From assembly GCF_000143885.2 (NCBI RefSeq), contig NC_018581.1, positions 620,001 to 684,000 on the forward strand: DNA of 64,000 bases. The letters are read 5' to 3'. This stretch comes from Gordonia sp. KTR9. Its GTDB lineage: Bacteria > Actinomycetota > Actinomycetes > Mycobacteriales > Mycobacteriaceae. The notes beneath the pieces were generated by a model. The model was not told the origin of the DNA. It saw only the letters and a list, made by a program, of their open reading frames with translations, and did no database searches. This document shows, one piece after another, positions 1-8,234 of the stretch (its first letter is position 1; each line of letters begins with the position of its first letter). A program made the translations under genes and the position numbers.

Positions 1-470
1 TGCTCGGTGAACGAGGAGCCGGATTCCGTGCCTTGGTCACGAACCTGCCCCAGGAACGGCTGACGATCGCGGTCGCCAGTACGGCTGCGGCAGGCCGGGC
101 GATCGAGCTCGCGCGGGAGTACGTGTCCACGCGGACTGCCTTCGGGAAACCGCTGTCGGCCAACCAGAACACCCGGTTCACTCTGGCCGATGCGTATGTG
201 CAGACCGAGGTCGTCCGTGCCTTCGTCGACGACTGCCTGTCACAGCACACGACCGGCGATCTGACCGCGGACCGAGCGGCGATGGCCAAACTCGCGGCGA
301 CCGAGGTCCAGGGACGGGTCGCCGACCGGTGCCTGCAGATGTTCGGCGGTTACGGCTTCATGGCCGAGTACCCCATCGCCAAAGCCTATGTGGACGCCCG
401 CGTTCAGCGGATCTACGGCGGCGCCAACGAGATCATGAAGGAGATCATCGGCAAGTCCCTCTTCCGCTGA
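1..470 (+). CDS. Acyl-CoA dehydrogenase, C-terminal part (5' end outside window)
   Basis: The reading frame is open from base 3, so the gene starts before the window. The visible part is the C-terminal helical domain of an acyl-CoA dehydrogenase (flavoprotein, alpha,beta-desaturation of acyl-CoA). It has the helix-G region (QERLTIAVAS...AIELAREYV), the FGKPL turn, and a tail ending IYGGANEIMKEIIGKSL. A YGG instead of YEG in that tail is typical of the long-chain/isovaleryl branch, where the catalytic Glu sits on helix G; the Glu of AIELA is the likely base. The gene lies 22 bp before a second acyl-CoA dehydrogenase on the same strand, so the two are probably co-transcribed. Family is certain; substrate is unknown. 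Confidence 0.9.
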   Translation, partial: LGERGAGFRALVTNLPQERLTIAVASTAAAGRAIELAREYVSTRTAFGKPLSANQNTRFTLADAYVQTEVVRAFVDDCLSQHTTGDLTADRAAMAKLAATEVQGRVADRCLQMFGGYGFMAEYPIAKAYVDARVQRIYGGANEIMKEIIGKSLFR

Positions 471-492
471 GGACTCCGAGGAGAACATCACC

Positions 493-1632
493 ATGAAACG
501 AACCATTTTCGACACCGAACACGAGCAGTTCCGCGACACGGTACGGGCGTTCCTGCTCAAGGAGGCCGTACCGCACACGGCAAAGTGGGAAGCGGCCGGC
601 GAGGTCGGGCGCGACTTCTGGACCGCGGCAGCGAATCAGGGCCTGGTCGGCTTCGCGGCACCCGAGGAGTACGGCGGCGCCGGCTTGCGGGACTTCCGGT
701 TCAACGCCGTCCTGAACGAGGAGGTGGTCCGAACCGGAACCGTCGGCGACGGCTTCTCGCTGACCAACGACATCGTGTTGCCCTACTTCCTCGACATCGC
801 CTCTTCGGAGCAGCAGGAGCGGTGGCTGCCGGGCATCGTGAGCGGTGACACGGCGATCGCGATCGCCATGTCGGAGCCGGGTACGGGCTCGGACCTGCGT
901 GCCATCAAGTCGACCGCCGTTCGCAGAGAGGGCGGTTGGAGTCTGAGCGGGTCCAAGACCTTCATCACCCGCGGCATCCAGGCCGACCTGATCATCGTGG
1001 CGGCACGGATACCGGAGGACGACGGTGGTGGTTTCGGTCTCTTCGTGGTCTCCGCCGACCAAGACGGATTCGAACGCGGCCGGAAGCTGGAGAAGATCGG
1101 GCGCAAAGCCCAGGACACAGCCGAACTCTTCTTCGAGGACGTACTGGTCTCCGACGCAGACGTTCTCGGCGAACCGGGCAAGGGGCTGCACTACATGATG
1201 CGCAACCTCGCCCAGGAGCGGTTGTCCATGGCGGTGGTGGCCGTCGCACAGGCCGAGCACGCCGTCGAGACCGCGGTCGCCTATGCGAAGGAGCGCAAGG
1301 CTTTCGGACAGCCCATCGGCAGCTTCCAGGCAAATCGGTTCACCCTCGCGGAACTCACCACTCAGGTGTCGATCGCGCGCGTGTTCGTCGACCGGTGTAT
1401 CGAGGCACAGAATGCCGGCGAACTGACCGCGGCAGAAGCGGCGGGCGCGAAGTTCTGGACCACCGAACTCGAATTCTCCGCTCTCGACACCTGCCTGCAG
1501 ATGCACGGCGGGTACGGGTACATGGAGGAGTACGACGTCGCGCGACGCTGGCGCGACGCACGTGTGCAGCGAATCTACGGCGGCACCAACGAGATCATGC
1601 GCGAGATCGTCGGTCGATCGCTGGGCCTGTAG
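493..1632 (+). CDS. Acyl-CoA dehydrogenase (LCAD/IVD-like)
   Basis: A 379-residue, full-length acyl-CoA dehydrogenase. It has the N-terminal helical domain, the flavin-site motif AMSEPGTGSDL (about 125-135), the KTFITRG strand (about 155-161), and the C-terminal domain with KAFGQPIG and IYGGTNEIMREIVG. E259 in the helix G segment HAVETAVAY aligns with the catalytic Glu of long-chain/isovaleryl dehydrogenases, since the usual YEG glutamate is Gly here. It follows the upstream dehydrogenase by 22 bp (AGGAGAAC-type ribosome site) and ends at a hairpin that also terminates the convergent racemase operon. Role inferred: first oxidation step of beta-oxidation of an unknown acyl-CoA. Confidence 0.92.
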   Translation: MKRTIFDTEHEQFRDTVRAFLLKEAVPHTAKWEAAGEVGRDFWTAAANQGLVGFAAPEEYGGAGLRDFRFNAVLNEEVVRTGTVGDGFSLTNDIVLPYFLDIASSEQQERWLPGIVSGDTAIAIAMSEPGTGSDLRAIKSTAVRREGGWSLSGSKTFITRGIQADLIIVAARIPEDDGGGFGLFVVSADQDGFERGRKLEKIGRKAQDTAELFFEDVLVSDADVLGEPGKGLHYMMRNLAQERLSMAVVAVAQAEHAVETAVAYAKERKAFGQPIGSFQANRFTLAELTTQVSIARVFVDRCIEAQNAGELTAAEAAGAKFWTTELEFSALDTCLQMHGGYGYMEEYDVARRWRDARVQRIYGGTNEIMREIVGRSLGL

Positions 1633-1643
1633 AGGAAGTGAAT

Positions 1644-1683
1644 CGGTGGTTGCCCGGGAAGGGGGTCGACCGGGCAACCACCG
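1644..1683. terminator. Bidirectional hairpin terminator
   Basis: A perfect 14-bp inverted repeat: CGGTGGTTGCCCGG at 1644-1657 and its complement at 1670-1683, with a 12-nt loop. It lies between the stop codon of the acyl-CoA dehydrogenase (1632) and the stop codon of the convergent racemase gene (1687), so it can serve both strands. No long T-run follows, as is common in high-GC actinobacteria. Confidence 0.8.
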
Positions 1684-1686
1684 AGA

Positions 1687-2844
1687 TCATGGGGTGGAGT
1701 CGACCACGCCGTCGGCGAGCAAGGACTCGATCCGGGTCTCGGAGTACCCGGCAGCGAGGAGCACGTCGCGCGTGTCGGCCCCCGGCGCGCGTCGCGGACG
1801 GGGAACCGTGGGTGGTTGACCGTCGAAGCGCGGAGCGGGTGCGGGCTGGACGACGTCGTCCACGGTCACAAAGGTGTTGCGCGCCTGATGATGCGGATGT
1901 TCGATGGCCTCGGACATCGTCAGGACCGGCGCGTAGCAGGTGTTCCGCCCGGCGAACGCGGAGTCCAGTTCCGCGCGGTCGTATTCCGCGACCCGCTTCT
2001 GCAGCACGATGCGGTAGTCGTCCCACCGTTCCGGGTCGAGGTGGTCGTGTCGCATCGCCTCCGGCAGCCCGAGGACATCGCACAGCTCCAGCCAGAACTG
2101 GTTCTCGATCGCACCGATACTGACCCACTTGTCATCTCGGGTTCGGTAGACGTCGTAGAAGAAGGCGCCGGTGTCGAGGAGGTTCGCACCCCTGTCCTCG
2201 ACGAAGGAGTCCTCGGCGCGATAGGAGTGGAACATGGCCATCAGCGCCGAGGCGCCGTCGATCATCGCCGCATCGACGACCCGTCCTCCGTGACCGGCTC
2301 GCGCGGAGAGTATTCCGGCGAGCATGCCGAATGCGAGGAAGGTCCCGCCGCCGCCGAAATCGCCCACCAGGTTCAGCGGGGGAACCGGGGGTTCCCCCTT
2401 CCGGCCGATCTGATGCAGTGCCCCGGTGAGGGCGATGTAGTTGATGTCGTGTCCGGGGAGCTGGGCCATCGGGCCGGACTGTCCCCACCCGGTCATACGC
2501 CCGTACACGAGGTCCGGATTGACCCGTTGGCAGTCTTGCGGTCCCACGCCGAGACGCTCGGCGACACCGGGCCGGAACGTCTCGATGAGTCCGTCGGCGT
2601 CGGCGCACAGGCGGCGGACGACATCGGCACCCGCTTCGGTCTTGAGGTCGACCGCGATGTGCCTACGACTGCGGAACAGGATGCCGTGCCCGCCGACCGC
2701 CCACGGGTTTCCCCCGGGACGGTCGACGGTGATGACCTCGGCACCCATGTCCGCCAGCATCATCGCCGCGAACGGACCCGGTCCGATGCCCGCGAGCTCG
2801 ATGATGCGCGTGCCGGCCAGGGGCGGGGTCGGTGACTCGCTCAC
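1687..2844 (-). CDS. Alpha-methylacyl-CoA racemase-like CoA-transferase family III protein
   Basis: A 385-residue CaiB/BaiF-fold protein starting at a GTG that overlaps the upstream stop codon (GTGA), so translation is coupled to the MpaB-type oxygenase gene. The N-terminus (IELAGIGPGPFAAMMLADMG) and the blocks RMTGWGQSGP, GHDINYIALTG and NLVGDFGGGG closely follow the alpha-methylacyl-CoA racemase branch, such as mycobacterial MCR. H132 and D162 occupy the places of the racemase catalytic His/Asp pair. Expected reaction: interconversion of (R)- and (S)-2-methylacyl-CoA, needed before an S-specific acyl-CoA dehydrogenase can act on branched or sterol side chains. Substrate not determinable; other family III transferase activities are possible but less likely. 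Confidence 0.85.
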   Translation of the reverse strand: MSESPTPPLAGTRIIELAGIGPGPFAAMMLADMGAEVITVDRPGGNPWAVGGHGILFRSRRHIAVDLKTEAGADVVRRLCADADGLIETFRPGVAERLGVGPQDCQRVNPDLVYGRMTGWGQSGPMAQLPGHDINYIALTGALHQIGRKGEPPVPPLNLVGDFGGGGTFLAFGMLAGILSARAGHGGRVVDAAMIDGASALMAMFHSYRAEDSFVEDRGANLLDTGAFFYDVYRTRDDKWVSIGAIENQFWLELCDVLGLPEAMRHDHLDPERWDDYRIVLQKRVAEYDRAELDSAFAGRNTCYAPVLTMSEAIEHPHHQARNTFVTVDDVVQPAPAPRFDGQPPTVPRPRRAPGADTRDVLLAAGYSETRIESLLADGVVDSTP

Positions 2845-4163
2845 TGCTTCACGACCACCGGCATGCCGCCCTTGTTCGCGGCGATGTCGGCGTGGACCTC
2901 GTCCGGGTTGGCCACCGCCATCTCCTTGCTCGCGCCATCGGGCAGCTTGATGGCGTCGTTGAACTGACGCAGCATCGTGAAGGCGGCCTTCTCGTCGTCG
3001 TGCGGCAGAATCCGTCCGACTCGATCGGCAAGGGACACCAGCGGACTGATGGTGGGCAGGATGTGCCTCCACCCGGTCTTCTCCACGCCGAGTGCGTCCA
3101 TCACATGCGGGGGAATCCACGAGTGCAACAGTCCGTAGGCGAGCTTGAGCCTGCGCTCGTTGGTCATGAACTTCGCCACGGGGCCGGGTAGCACCTCGAC
3201 GTCCCCGGGGGGATTCTCCACGCTGTATTCGATGATCGAATGCACGACATCGTGGCAGAGCTCGTCGGGCGGCAACTCGATGAGGGTGTGCAGGTCGGTC
3301 TTGCGGCGGGCGTCCTCGTAGTCCGTGTGCAGGATGTCCTCGGGGACACCGATGACATAGCCGACATAGCGGCTGAGGGCGAAGATGTCCTCGAGTTCGC
3401 GGTCGCTGTAACGGATCCCCGACGACTGGACCGCGTCGGTGAACTTGACGCCGAACTGTCCGGCCTGGGTGACCATGCTGTCGAGGTTGTTGATCGGGAT
3501 GCCCCATCCGGCCCAGTCCCAGTGGTCGGATCGTCCCAGACTGTGCCGGACCGCGGCATGGATCATCCGGACCTTCGCGGTGAGCCGGAACCCCTCCTCG
3601 AATCGCTGCATCCCGCCCGGGGTGTACGCGGCCACCACGTACCGGAAACTCTCGATGAGTCGAGTGCCGACCTTGTCCTGCTCGCGGAGGCGTCCGCTGA
3701 ACAGCACGGGACGCGTGGCGCTGTACATCGAGAACCCGCCGGCGATCGCACCCCAGGCGAGGACGGGCGGGACGATGGGCCCGGCCCGCCAGAACGCGAC
3801 CGCGCCCCGGTAGAGCTGATCGAAATCCACCCATTCGGGGATGTGGTCGAGTTGATCGAAGAGCGCGACGAGACCCGGACTGGGGTCGTCGATGGCGTCG
3901 ATCCCGTGGTCGAGCGCCTGGTCGAACGTGCGCCAGGTCGAATTGTTCGACTTGTCCTTGAAATCCAGCATCGCCGCGTAGGCATAGTCGTCGGCGAGGA
4001 GGGCGTGATCGGTCAGCTTCTCGACCAGATCACGCCCGTACATCGCGATTGCTCTGTCCTTGTTGGCAATTCGTCCCAGATCGATGCCGCGGGGCAACCC
4101 GGGCGGCACGTCGAGGTCGCCACGAAATGACATCTTCTCCGTATGTGGCTCGGTGATGGTCAT
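2841..4163 (-). CDS. Oxygenase MpaB/Lcp family protein (DUF2236)
   Basis: A 440-residue protein of the DUF2236 family, which contains the b-type haem oxygenase Lcp (rubber cleavage) and fungal MpaB. The helical core carries GFRLTAKVRMIHAAVRHSL, where the Arg/His cluster matches the haem-liganding helix of Lcp, and later RYVGYVIGVPEDILHTDYED. The chosen ATG at 4163 has AGGAGG four bases upstream; an in-frame ATG at 4202 has none. It is the first gene of a two-gene operon with the racemase and diverges from the nitroreductase. No signal peptide is evident, unlike secreted Lcp, so it is probably cytoplasmic or membrane-peripheral. Function beyond the family is unknown. Confidence 0.8.
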   Translation of the reverse strand: MTITEPHTEKMSFRGDLDVPPGLPRGIDLGRIANKDRAIAMYGRDLVEKLTDHALLADDYAYAAMLDFKDKSNNSTWRTFDQALDHGIDAIDDPSPGLVALFDQLDHIPEWVDFDQLYRGAVAFWRAGPIVPPVLAWGAIAGGFSMYSATRPVLFSGRLREQDKVGTRLIESFRYVVAAYTPGGMQRFEEGFRLTAKVRMIHAAVRHSLGRSDHWDWAGWGIPINNLDSMVTQAGQFGVKFTDAVQSSGIRYSDRELEDIFALSRYVGYVIGVPEDILHTDYEDARRKTDLHTLIELPPDELCHDVVHSIIEYSVENPPGDVEVLPGPVAKFMTNERRLKLAYGLLHSWIPPHVMDALGVEKTGWRHILPTISPLVSLADRVGRILPHDDEKAAFTMLRQFNDAIKLPDGASKEMAVANPDEVHADIAANKGGMPVVVKQ

Positions 4164-4225
4164 CGCGCCTCCTATGAATTCGACTCGGAACGTCGACCGC
4201 ATGTGATCGCCGTTACAGCACAGGG

Positions 4226-4254
4226 TAGACCGTACTGAACACTATGTCTACACT
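4226..4254 (+). promoter_or_regulatory. Candidate promoter with 13-bp box shared with position 8323
   Basis: TAGACC (4226-4231), a 17-bp spacer and TACACT (4249-4254) form a plausible -35/-10 pair for the nitroreductase. The spacer contains CTGAACACTATGT (4235-4247), an exact match to 8323-8335, which sits in the same place inside the aldehyde dehydrogenase promoter. That suggests one regulator controls both. The box is also upstream of the divergent oxygenase gene. Confidence 0.5.
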
Positions 4255-4321
4255 CCCTGTATGGTCGCCCGTCGGCCTCGCCGCCGTCGATGCGGCGGCC
4301 CCAACGGATCGAGGAGTTCAG

Positions 4322-5047
4322 ATGTCACAGTTGTCCGCGCAGGCCGGCGAAGGGTCGGTGTCGTCCGTGGATTCGTCGTCGTATGAGACGTTGCGTCAGC
4401 TGTTGTCGTCGCGGTGGAGCTGTCGCGCTTTCCGGTCGGAGGACGTGCCCCGGGAAGAGATCGACCGGGTGCTCGACGTGGCCCGGATGACGCCGTCCTG
4501 GTGCAACACCCAGCCCTGGCACGTCGACATCGTGAGTGGCGCGGCGACCGTGCGTCTCCGGGAGGCCCTTCGGGCCGCCATTTCCGAAGGGCCGACACAG
4601 AATCCCGACATCGAGTTCCCGGTGTCCTATCAGGGTGTGTATCAGGAGCGCCGTCGCGAGAGTGGACTGCAGCTGTATGCGAGCCTCGGGATCGACAAGT
4701 CCGACCGGGCTGGGTCGGCGCGACAGATGTTGCGCAACTTCGACTTCTTCGATGCGCCGCACGTCGCGATCGTCACGACCGAGGCCGCGCTGGGTCCCTA
4801 CGGCGCCGTCGACTGTGGACTGTTCGTGAGCAATTTCGTCCTGGCGGCCCACTCCGCGGGGATTGCGACCATTCCGCAGGCGGCGCTGGCGGCGCAGGCG
4901 CCGGTCATCCGTGAGCAACTCGGGCTCGACCCCGGACGGCATGTGGTCGTCGGGATCTCGTTCGGCTATCCCGACGACGACGCGCCGGTCAACTCCTACC
5001 GGACCGGTCGTCAGTCGACGTCCGAGGTCGCGACCTTTCATCGATGA
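4322..5047 (+). CDS. Nitroreductase family flavoprotein
   Basis: A 241-residue FMN-dependent nitroreductase-fold protein. The blocks SSRWSCRAFRSEDVP, MTPSWCNTQPWH and the C-terminal VGISFGYPDDDAPVN are standard family motifs, the first two contributing to FMN binding. The start at 4322 is preferred because GAGGAG lies five bases upstream; an in-frame ATG at 4244 has no ribosome site. Related proteins reduce nitro groups, quinones, or act in dehalogenation or CoA-linked reductions; which applies here is unknown. It diverges from the MpaB/racemase operon and is followed by an alpha/beta hydrolase on the same strand. Confidence 0.85.
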   Translation: MSQLSAQAGEGSVSSVDSSSYETLRQLLSSRWSCRAFRSEDVPREEIDRVLDVARMTPSWCNTQPWHVDIVSGAATVRLREALRAAISEGPTQNPDIEFPVSYQGVYQERRRESGLQLYASLGIDKSDRAGSARQMLRNFDFFDAPHVAIVTTEAALGPYGAVDCGLFVSNFVLAAHSAGIATIPQAALAAQAPVIREQLGLDPGRHVVVGISFGYPDDDAPVNSYRTGRQSTSEVATFHR

Positions 5048-5143
5048 CCCACACTGCCACTGCGACAGTTCTTTACGGAGACAGCCCAGTGCTGATCACT
5101 TGCCGGGCGCGACCGCGCCCGTTCACGACCAGGAGATGACTTC

Positions 5144-5194
5144 ATGTTGACAACCCGAACGAGCCTCGTCGAGTCGATGGGCGCGGTCTCATGA
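5144..5194 (+). other. Possible 16-codon leader ORF coupled to the hydrolase
   Basis: ATG at 5144, preceded by AGGAG, opens a 16-codon frame (MLTTRTSLVESMGAVS) whose TGA overlaps the hydrolase ATG as ATGA. The hydrolase itself has no good ribosome site, so this tiny ORF could feed ribosomes to it by translational coupling. It has no recognisable family and may be only a start-site relic. Confidence 0.3.
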
Positions 5195-6012
5195 CACTGC
5201 GACACGTGCGAGTGCGTGACGGTGTCGAGATCGGTGTGCGCGAACTCGGTGACGGGCCAGGCGTCCTGCTCATCCACGGCTGGTCTCTCAGCGGCGAGGT
5301 GTGGGACCGGCAGATACGAGTGCTGGCCGAGACCGGCCATCGGGTCGTCGCCATGGATCTGCGTGGTCACGGACACTCGGACGCTCCGCTGGACGGTTAC
5401 GACATCGACTCTCTCGCCCGCGACGCCGCCGAGGTCATCGAGCAGTGCGGGCTCGGCCCCGCTGCTTTGGTGGGCTGGTCGCTCGGCGGAATGGTCGCCC
5501 TTCGCCTGGCGTGCGAACGTCCCGATCTGGCGCGTTCCCTGGTTCTGGTGGCCACCAACGGAGTCGCGGCGGCCCGGTTCGAGGACTTCCCCTTCGGCGT
5601 ACCCCCGGAAGGCCCCCTCGAGAGCCTGCTCGCGGCGGAGCACGCCGATCGGGTCACGTTGCGGCGCCGTGCCGTCGGCGACCCGTTCAAGGGCTCGCCG
5701 GACCGGCATGTCCTCGACTGGTTGCACCGCATCTCGCTGCAGACACCGAGCTGGGCCGGCCGCGCGGCGCTTCGAACGCTCATGTGCACCGAGCAGACGC
5801 GTCTGCTGGACGATCTCACGGTGCCGGTCACGCAGATCATCGGTACGGCGGACCCCGCGTTGTCGGTTCGCGGTGCGCGATGGGTGCGTGAGCGGCTCGG
5901 CAGCACTCTCGTCGAGTTCGATGTCGGGCACTATCCGATGCTGGAGTGTCCGGACGAATTCGACGCGGCGCTGCTGAGCGGGGTCCGATCGGTGCAGGCC
6001 CCGGTCGGATGA
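5191..6012 (+). CDS. Alpha/beta hydrolase
   Basis: A 273-residue alpha/beta hydrolase. It has the oxyanion-hole motif LLIHGWSLSG (27-36), the nucleophile elbow GWSLGG with S97, the acid D221 in GTADPA and the base H247 in VGHYP, so the triad is complete. No signal peptide, so it is cytoplasmic. Family members include C-C bond hydrolases, lactonases, thioesterases and haloperoxidase-like esterases. The location among CoA-ester genes suggests ester, thioester or lactone hydrolysis in the same pathway, but this is inferred from context. The ATG overlaps the stop of a possible 16-codon leader ORF. Confidence 0.85.
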   Translation: MTLRHVRVRDGVEIGVRELGDGPGVLLIHGWSLSGEVWDRQIRVLAETGHRVVAMDLRGHGHSDAPLDGYDIDSLARDAAEVIEQCGLGPAALVGWSLGGMVALRLACERPDLARSLVLVATNGVAAARFEDFPFGVPPEGPLESLLAAEHADRVTLRRRAVGDPFKGSPDRHVLDWLHRISLQTPSWAGRAALRTLMCTEQTRLLDDLTVPVTQIIGTADPALSVRGARWVRERLGSTLVEFDVGHYPMLECPDEFDAALLSGVRSVQAPVG

Positions 6013-6033
6013 CGCCGAGTGGCGACAGACGTC

Positions 6034-6055
6034 ATGTCCGGACATCGAGTATGAT
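6034..6055 (+). promoter_or_regulatory. Operator palindrome and leaderless promoter of the double TetR gene
   Basis: ATGTCCGGACAT (6034-6045) is a perfect 12-bp palindrome. TATGAT (6050-6055) is a good -10 element whose expected start site falls at or next to the ATG at 6062, so the mRNA is probably leaderless. The palindrome sits in the -35/-10 spacer, as expected for autorepression by a TetR protein. Confidence 0.5.
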
Positions 6056-6061
6056 GGCGAG

Positions 6062-7357
6062 ATGACTTCGAGTTCCTTCGTGCGACGGCGCCCCCGTGAC
6101 TACGACGGAAGCTCCCCGGCGGAACTCGCGGTGTTCAAGGCCACGGAGGAGCTTCTGACCTCCACGTCTCTCCAGGATCTGACCGTCGCGCAGATCCTGG
6201 AGACGGCCGGACTCTCCCGGGCCAACTTCTATCACTACTTTGCCAACAAGTACGACGTGCTGGTAGCGCTTCTGGGACAGGTGTTCGACGAGTCGTACGG
6301 GAACGACGCGCCATGGTCCACCGATCCCGGACGAGACCGGGCTCGCAGCATGGGTTCGAGTCTCGAGCACACGCTCGAGATGTGGTCGCGGCACGGCGCG
6401 GTCATCTGTGCGGTCATCGAGCACATGCACAGCAAGCCCGCTGTCGCCGCTGCCTGGCAGCGGATGTTCGAGCAGTTCGTCTCGGCGGTCGCCGAACAGA
6501 TCAAGTTCCTCCGAGCGGAGGGTCGTGCGCCGGACGGCGCCCCCGCCGACATGCTCGCCGCGATGCTGGTCGGCGGTTCGGAGCGGGCCTTCTACGTCAG
6601 CACGCGTGGGCTGGACGACCGGCTTCCCGCCGCGGCGAGCGTCACCACGTCGCTGAGTGCGATCAACGAAGCGGCCATCTACGGCGGCCGAACGGCACAG
6701 CGGGCGAAGCGGAAGAAGGCGGGACGTCCGGTCGACACCGCGCGAGAGCTGTTGCCTGCCGCCCAGGATGCGCCGGCCGAGACCGAGACGGCGCAGAACA
6801 TCCTCCAGGCCATGCGGGAACTGCTGCTGACCGAGACGCTCGCGCAATTGTCTGTCGCCAAGATCCTGAAGCACTCCAACACCTCTCGGGCGTCGTTCTA
6901 CTTCTACTTCCGCAGCAAGGAAGACGCCTTCGTCGTGCTGTTCCGGGAGGCGGCCAAGGACATCGTCTCGGCGTTGACCGCGGTCGCCGACGTCGACCGT
7001 CAGGACCCGTCTGCCCTCCTCGAGCAGGTCGGGCAGTGGCTGCACCTCGACGGTTACGCGGGCGCCGTCATCAAGAACGCCGTCCACGAATGGCCGCGAC
7101 TGCCCGAACTGCGCGCCGAGTACCTCGCGGCGATGAATGCCATGGAGACGACTCTGGAGTCGATCATTCTCACCGATCGCGAACGAGGACTGGCGCCGGA
7201 CGGCCCTCCCGCACGCGAGTACACCGCCACACTCCTGTGGACCATCGAGCGCACGATCGCGGGATCACTGGCCGGCGAGGCGCATCTCACCGACATCGAC
7301 GCGGTCACCGACATGGTGGCCAGGTTCATGTACGCGGCCATCTACGGAACCCGTTGA
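6062..7357 (+). CDS. Double TetR-type regulator (two TetR units fused)
   Basis: A 431-residue protein containing two TetR-type DNA-binding units. The first HTH is at about 14-60 (LTVAQILETAGLSRANFYHY) and the second at about 243-295 (LSVAKILKHSNTSRASFYFY). Each is followed by a helical ligand/dimerisation-type region, and a basic linker (QRAKRKKAGRP, about 214-224) joins them. A usual TetR protein is near 200 residues and dimerises; here one chain could supply both DNA-reading heads. It probably regulates the flanking acyl-CoA genes and itself through the palindrome at 6034. Ligand unknown; acyl-CoA or the imported substrate is plausible. Confidence 0.85.
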   Translation: MTSSSFVRRRPRDYDGSSPAELAVFKATEELLTSTSLQDLTVAQILETAGLSRANFYHYFANKYDVLVALLGQVFDESYGNDAPWSTDPGRDRARSMGSSLEHTLEMWSRHGAVICAVIEHMHSKPAVAAAWQRMFEQFVSAVAEQIKFLRAEGRAPDGAPADMLAAMLVGGSERAFYVSTRGLDDRLPAAASVTTSLSAINEAAIYGGRTAQRAKRKKAGRPVDTARELLPAAQDAPAETETAQNILQAMRELLLTETLAQLSVAKILKHSNTSRASFYFYFRSKEDAFVVLFREAAKDIVSALTAVADVDRQDPSALLEQVGQWLHLDGYAGAVIKNAVHEWPRLPELRAEYLAAMNAMETTLESIILTDRERGLAPDGPPAREYTATLLWTIERTIAGSLAGEAHLTDIDAVTDMVARFMYAAIYGTR

Positions 7358-7389
7358 GATACAGCGGAACCCGCTGACATCGTCCGAAG

Positions 7390-7406
7390 CCGCCGAACCT
7401 CGGCGG
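7390..7406. terminator. Short hairpin between convergent genes
   Basis: CCGCCGA (7390-7396), ACC, TCGGCGG (7400-7406): a perfect 7-bp stem with a 3-nt loop. It lies in the 69-bp gap between the stop codons of the double TetR gene and the enoyl-CoA hydratase. A likely bidirectional terminator. Confidence 0.55.
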
Positions 7407-7426
7407 AGTCTGATGCGCGGGCGCGC

Positions 7427-8227
7427 TCAGGATCTCGGACGCGATGCGAATCGCGTGATCGCGGAGCGGAAATGGTCTCCGTCCACCAGTGCGGTCTGTC
7501 CTGCGATCTCCGACTCGAACGAATCCTCGAGGCGGTGGAGGAATGCGACGTTCAGGCTGGCCTTGGTCGCGGCGTAGGCGTCGGTGGGCCCGGATGCGAG
7601 TTCTCGGGCGAGGGCCTCGGTGTGGCCGGACAGATCGTCGTCATCGACCACCGCGTCGATCAAACCCCATGCCAGCGCGGTGTCGGCGTCGATTCGCTCT
7701 GCGAGCAGGGCCATCCGGGATGCGCGGCCGAACCCGACTCGAGCCCCGACGAGGAGTGATGCCCCGCCGTCGAGGGTCAGTCCCACTTTCGAGAACGCCA
7801 GTGCGAAGGACGACGACCGTGCGCCGACGACGTGGTCGCACGCGACCGCCACGGCGCACCCGACCCCCGCGGCCGCGCCGTTCACGGCTGCTATGACGGG
7901 TTTCGGCATCTCGCGCAGCCGGCGGACGATCGGGTTGTAGAACCGGGTGAGCTCGCGCTCCGTGCGCGGCGCCAACCGGACGTGCGGACCGATCTCATCG
8001 AGCGCGAGATCGGCGCCCGCGGAGAATGCGCGACCTCGCCCGGTGATCAGGACACACCGCACTGCGTCGTCCTCCGCGGCCGCGACGACGGCGTCGAGGA
8101 AGTCCCGCTGGAGCGCGTCGTCGAATGCGTTGAGCGAGGCGGGCCGCGACATCGTCAGGCGAGCGACCCCGTCGCCCGTCGCGGTCTCGAGGGTCTCGGT
8201 GTGCGAGGTGACGGTCCAGTCGATCAT
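7427..8227 (-). CDS. Enoyl-CoA hydratase/isomerase family protein (PaaG-like)
   Basis: A 266-residue crotonase-fold protein. Oxyanion-hole segments are GRAFSAGADL (about 65-74) and VNGAAAGVGCAVAVACD (about 115-131). Where classical hydratases have two catalytic Glu residues, this one has FSKVGLTLDGG: the first Glu is missing and the second position is D153. That pattern is nearer to PaaG-type isomerases than to hydratases, so double-bond isomerisation is a real alternative to hydration. The start at 8227 is chosen because a good -10 (TATGGT) lies seven bases upstream, implying a leaderless mRNA. It diverges from the aldehyde dehydrogenase and converges on the double TetR gene. Confidence 0.85.
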   Translation of the reverse strand: MIDWTVTSHTETLETATGDGVARLTMSRPASLNAFDDALQRDFLDAVVAAAEDDAVRCVLITGRGRAFSAGADLALDEIGPHVRLAPRTERELTRFYNPIVRRLREMPKPVIAAVNGAAAGVGCAVAVACDHVVGARSSSFALAFSKVGLTLDGGASLLVGARVGFGRASRMALLAERIDADTALAWGLIDAVVDDDDLSGHTEALARELASGPTDAYAATKASLNVAFLHRLEDSFESEIAGQTALVDGDHFRSAITRFASRPRS

Positions 8228-8234
8228 GCGTGTC

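Noticed and set aside
1687..3834. A 715-codon frame joining the racemase to upstream sequence
   Set aside because: The added part is an out-of-frame shadow of the MpaB gene; the GTG at 2844 overlapping the MpaB stop is the natural start.
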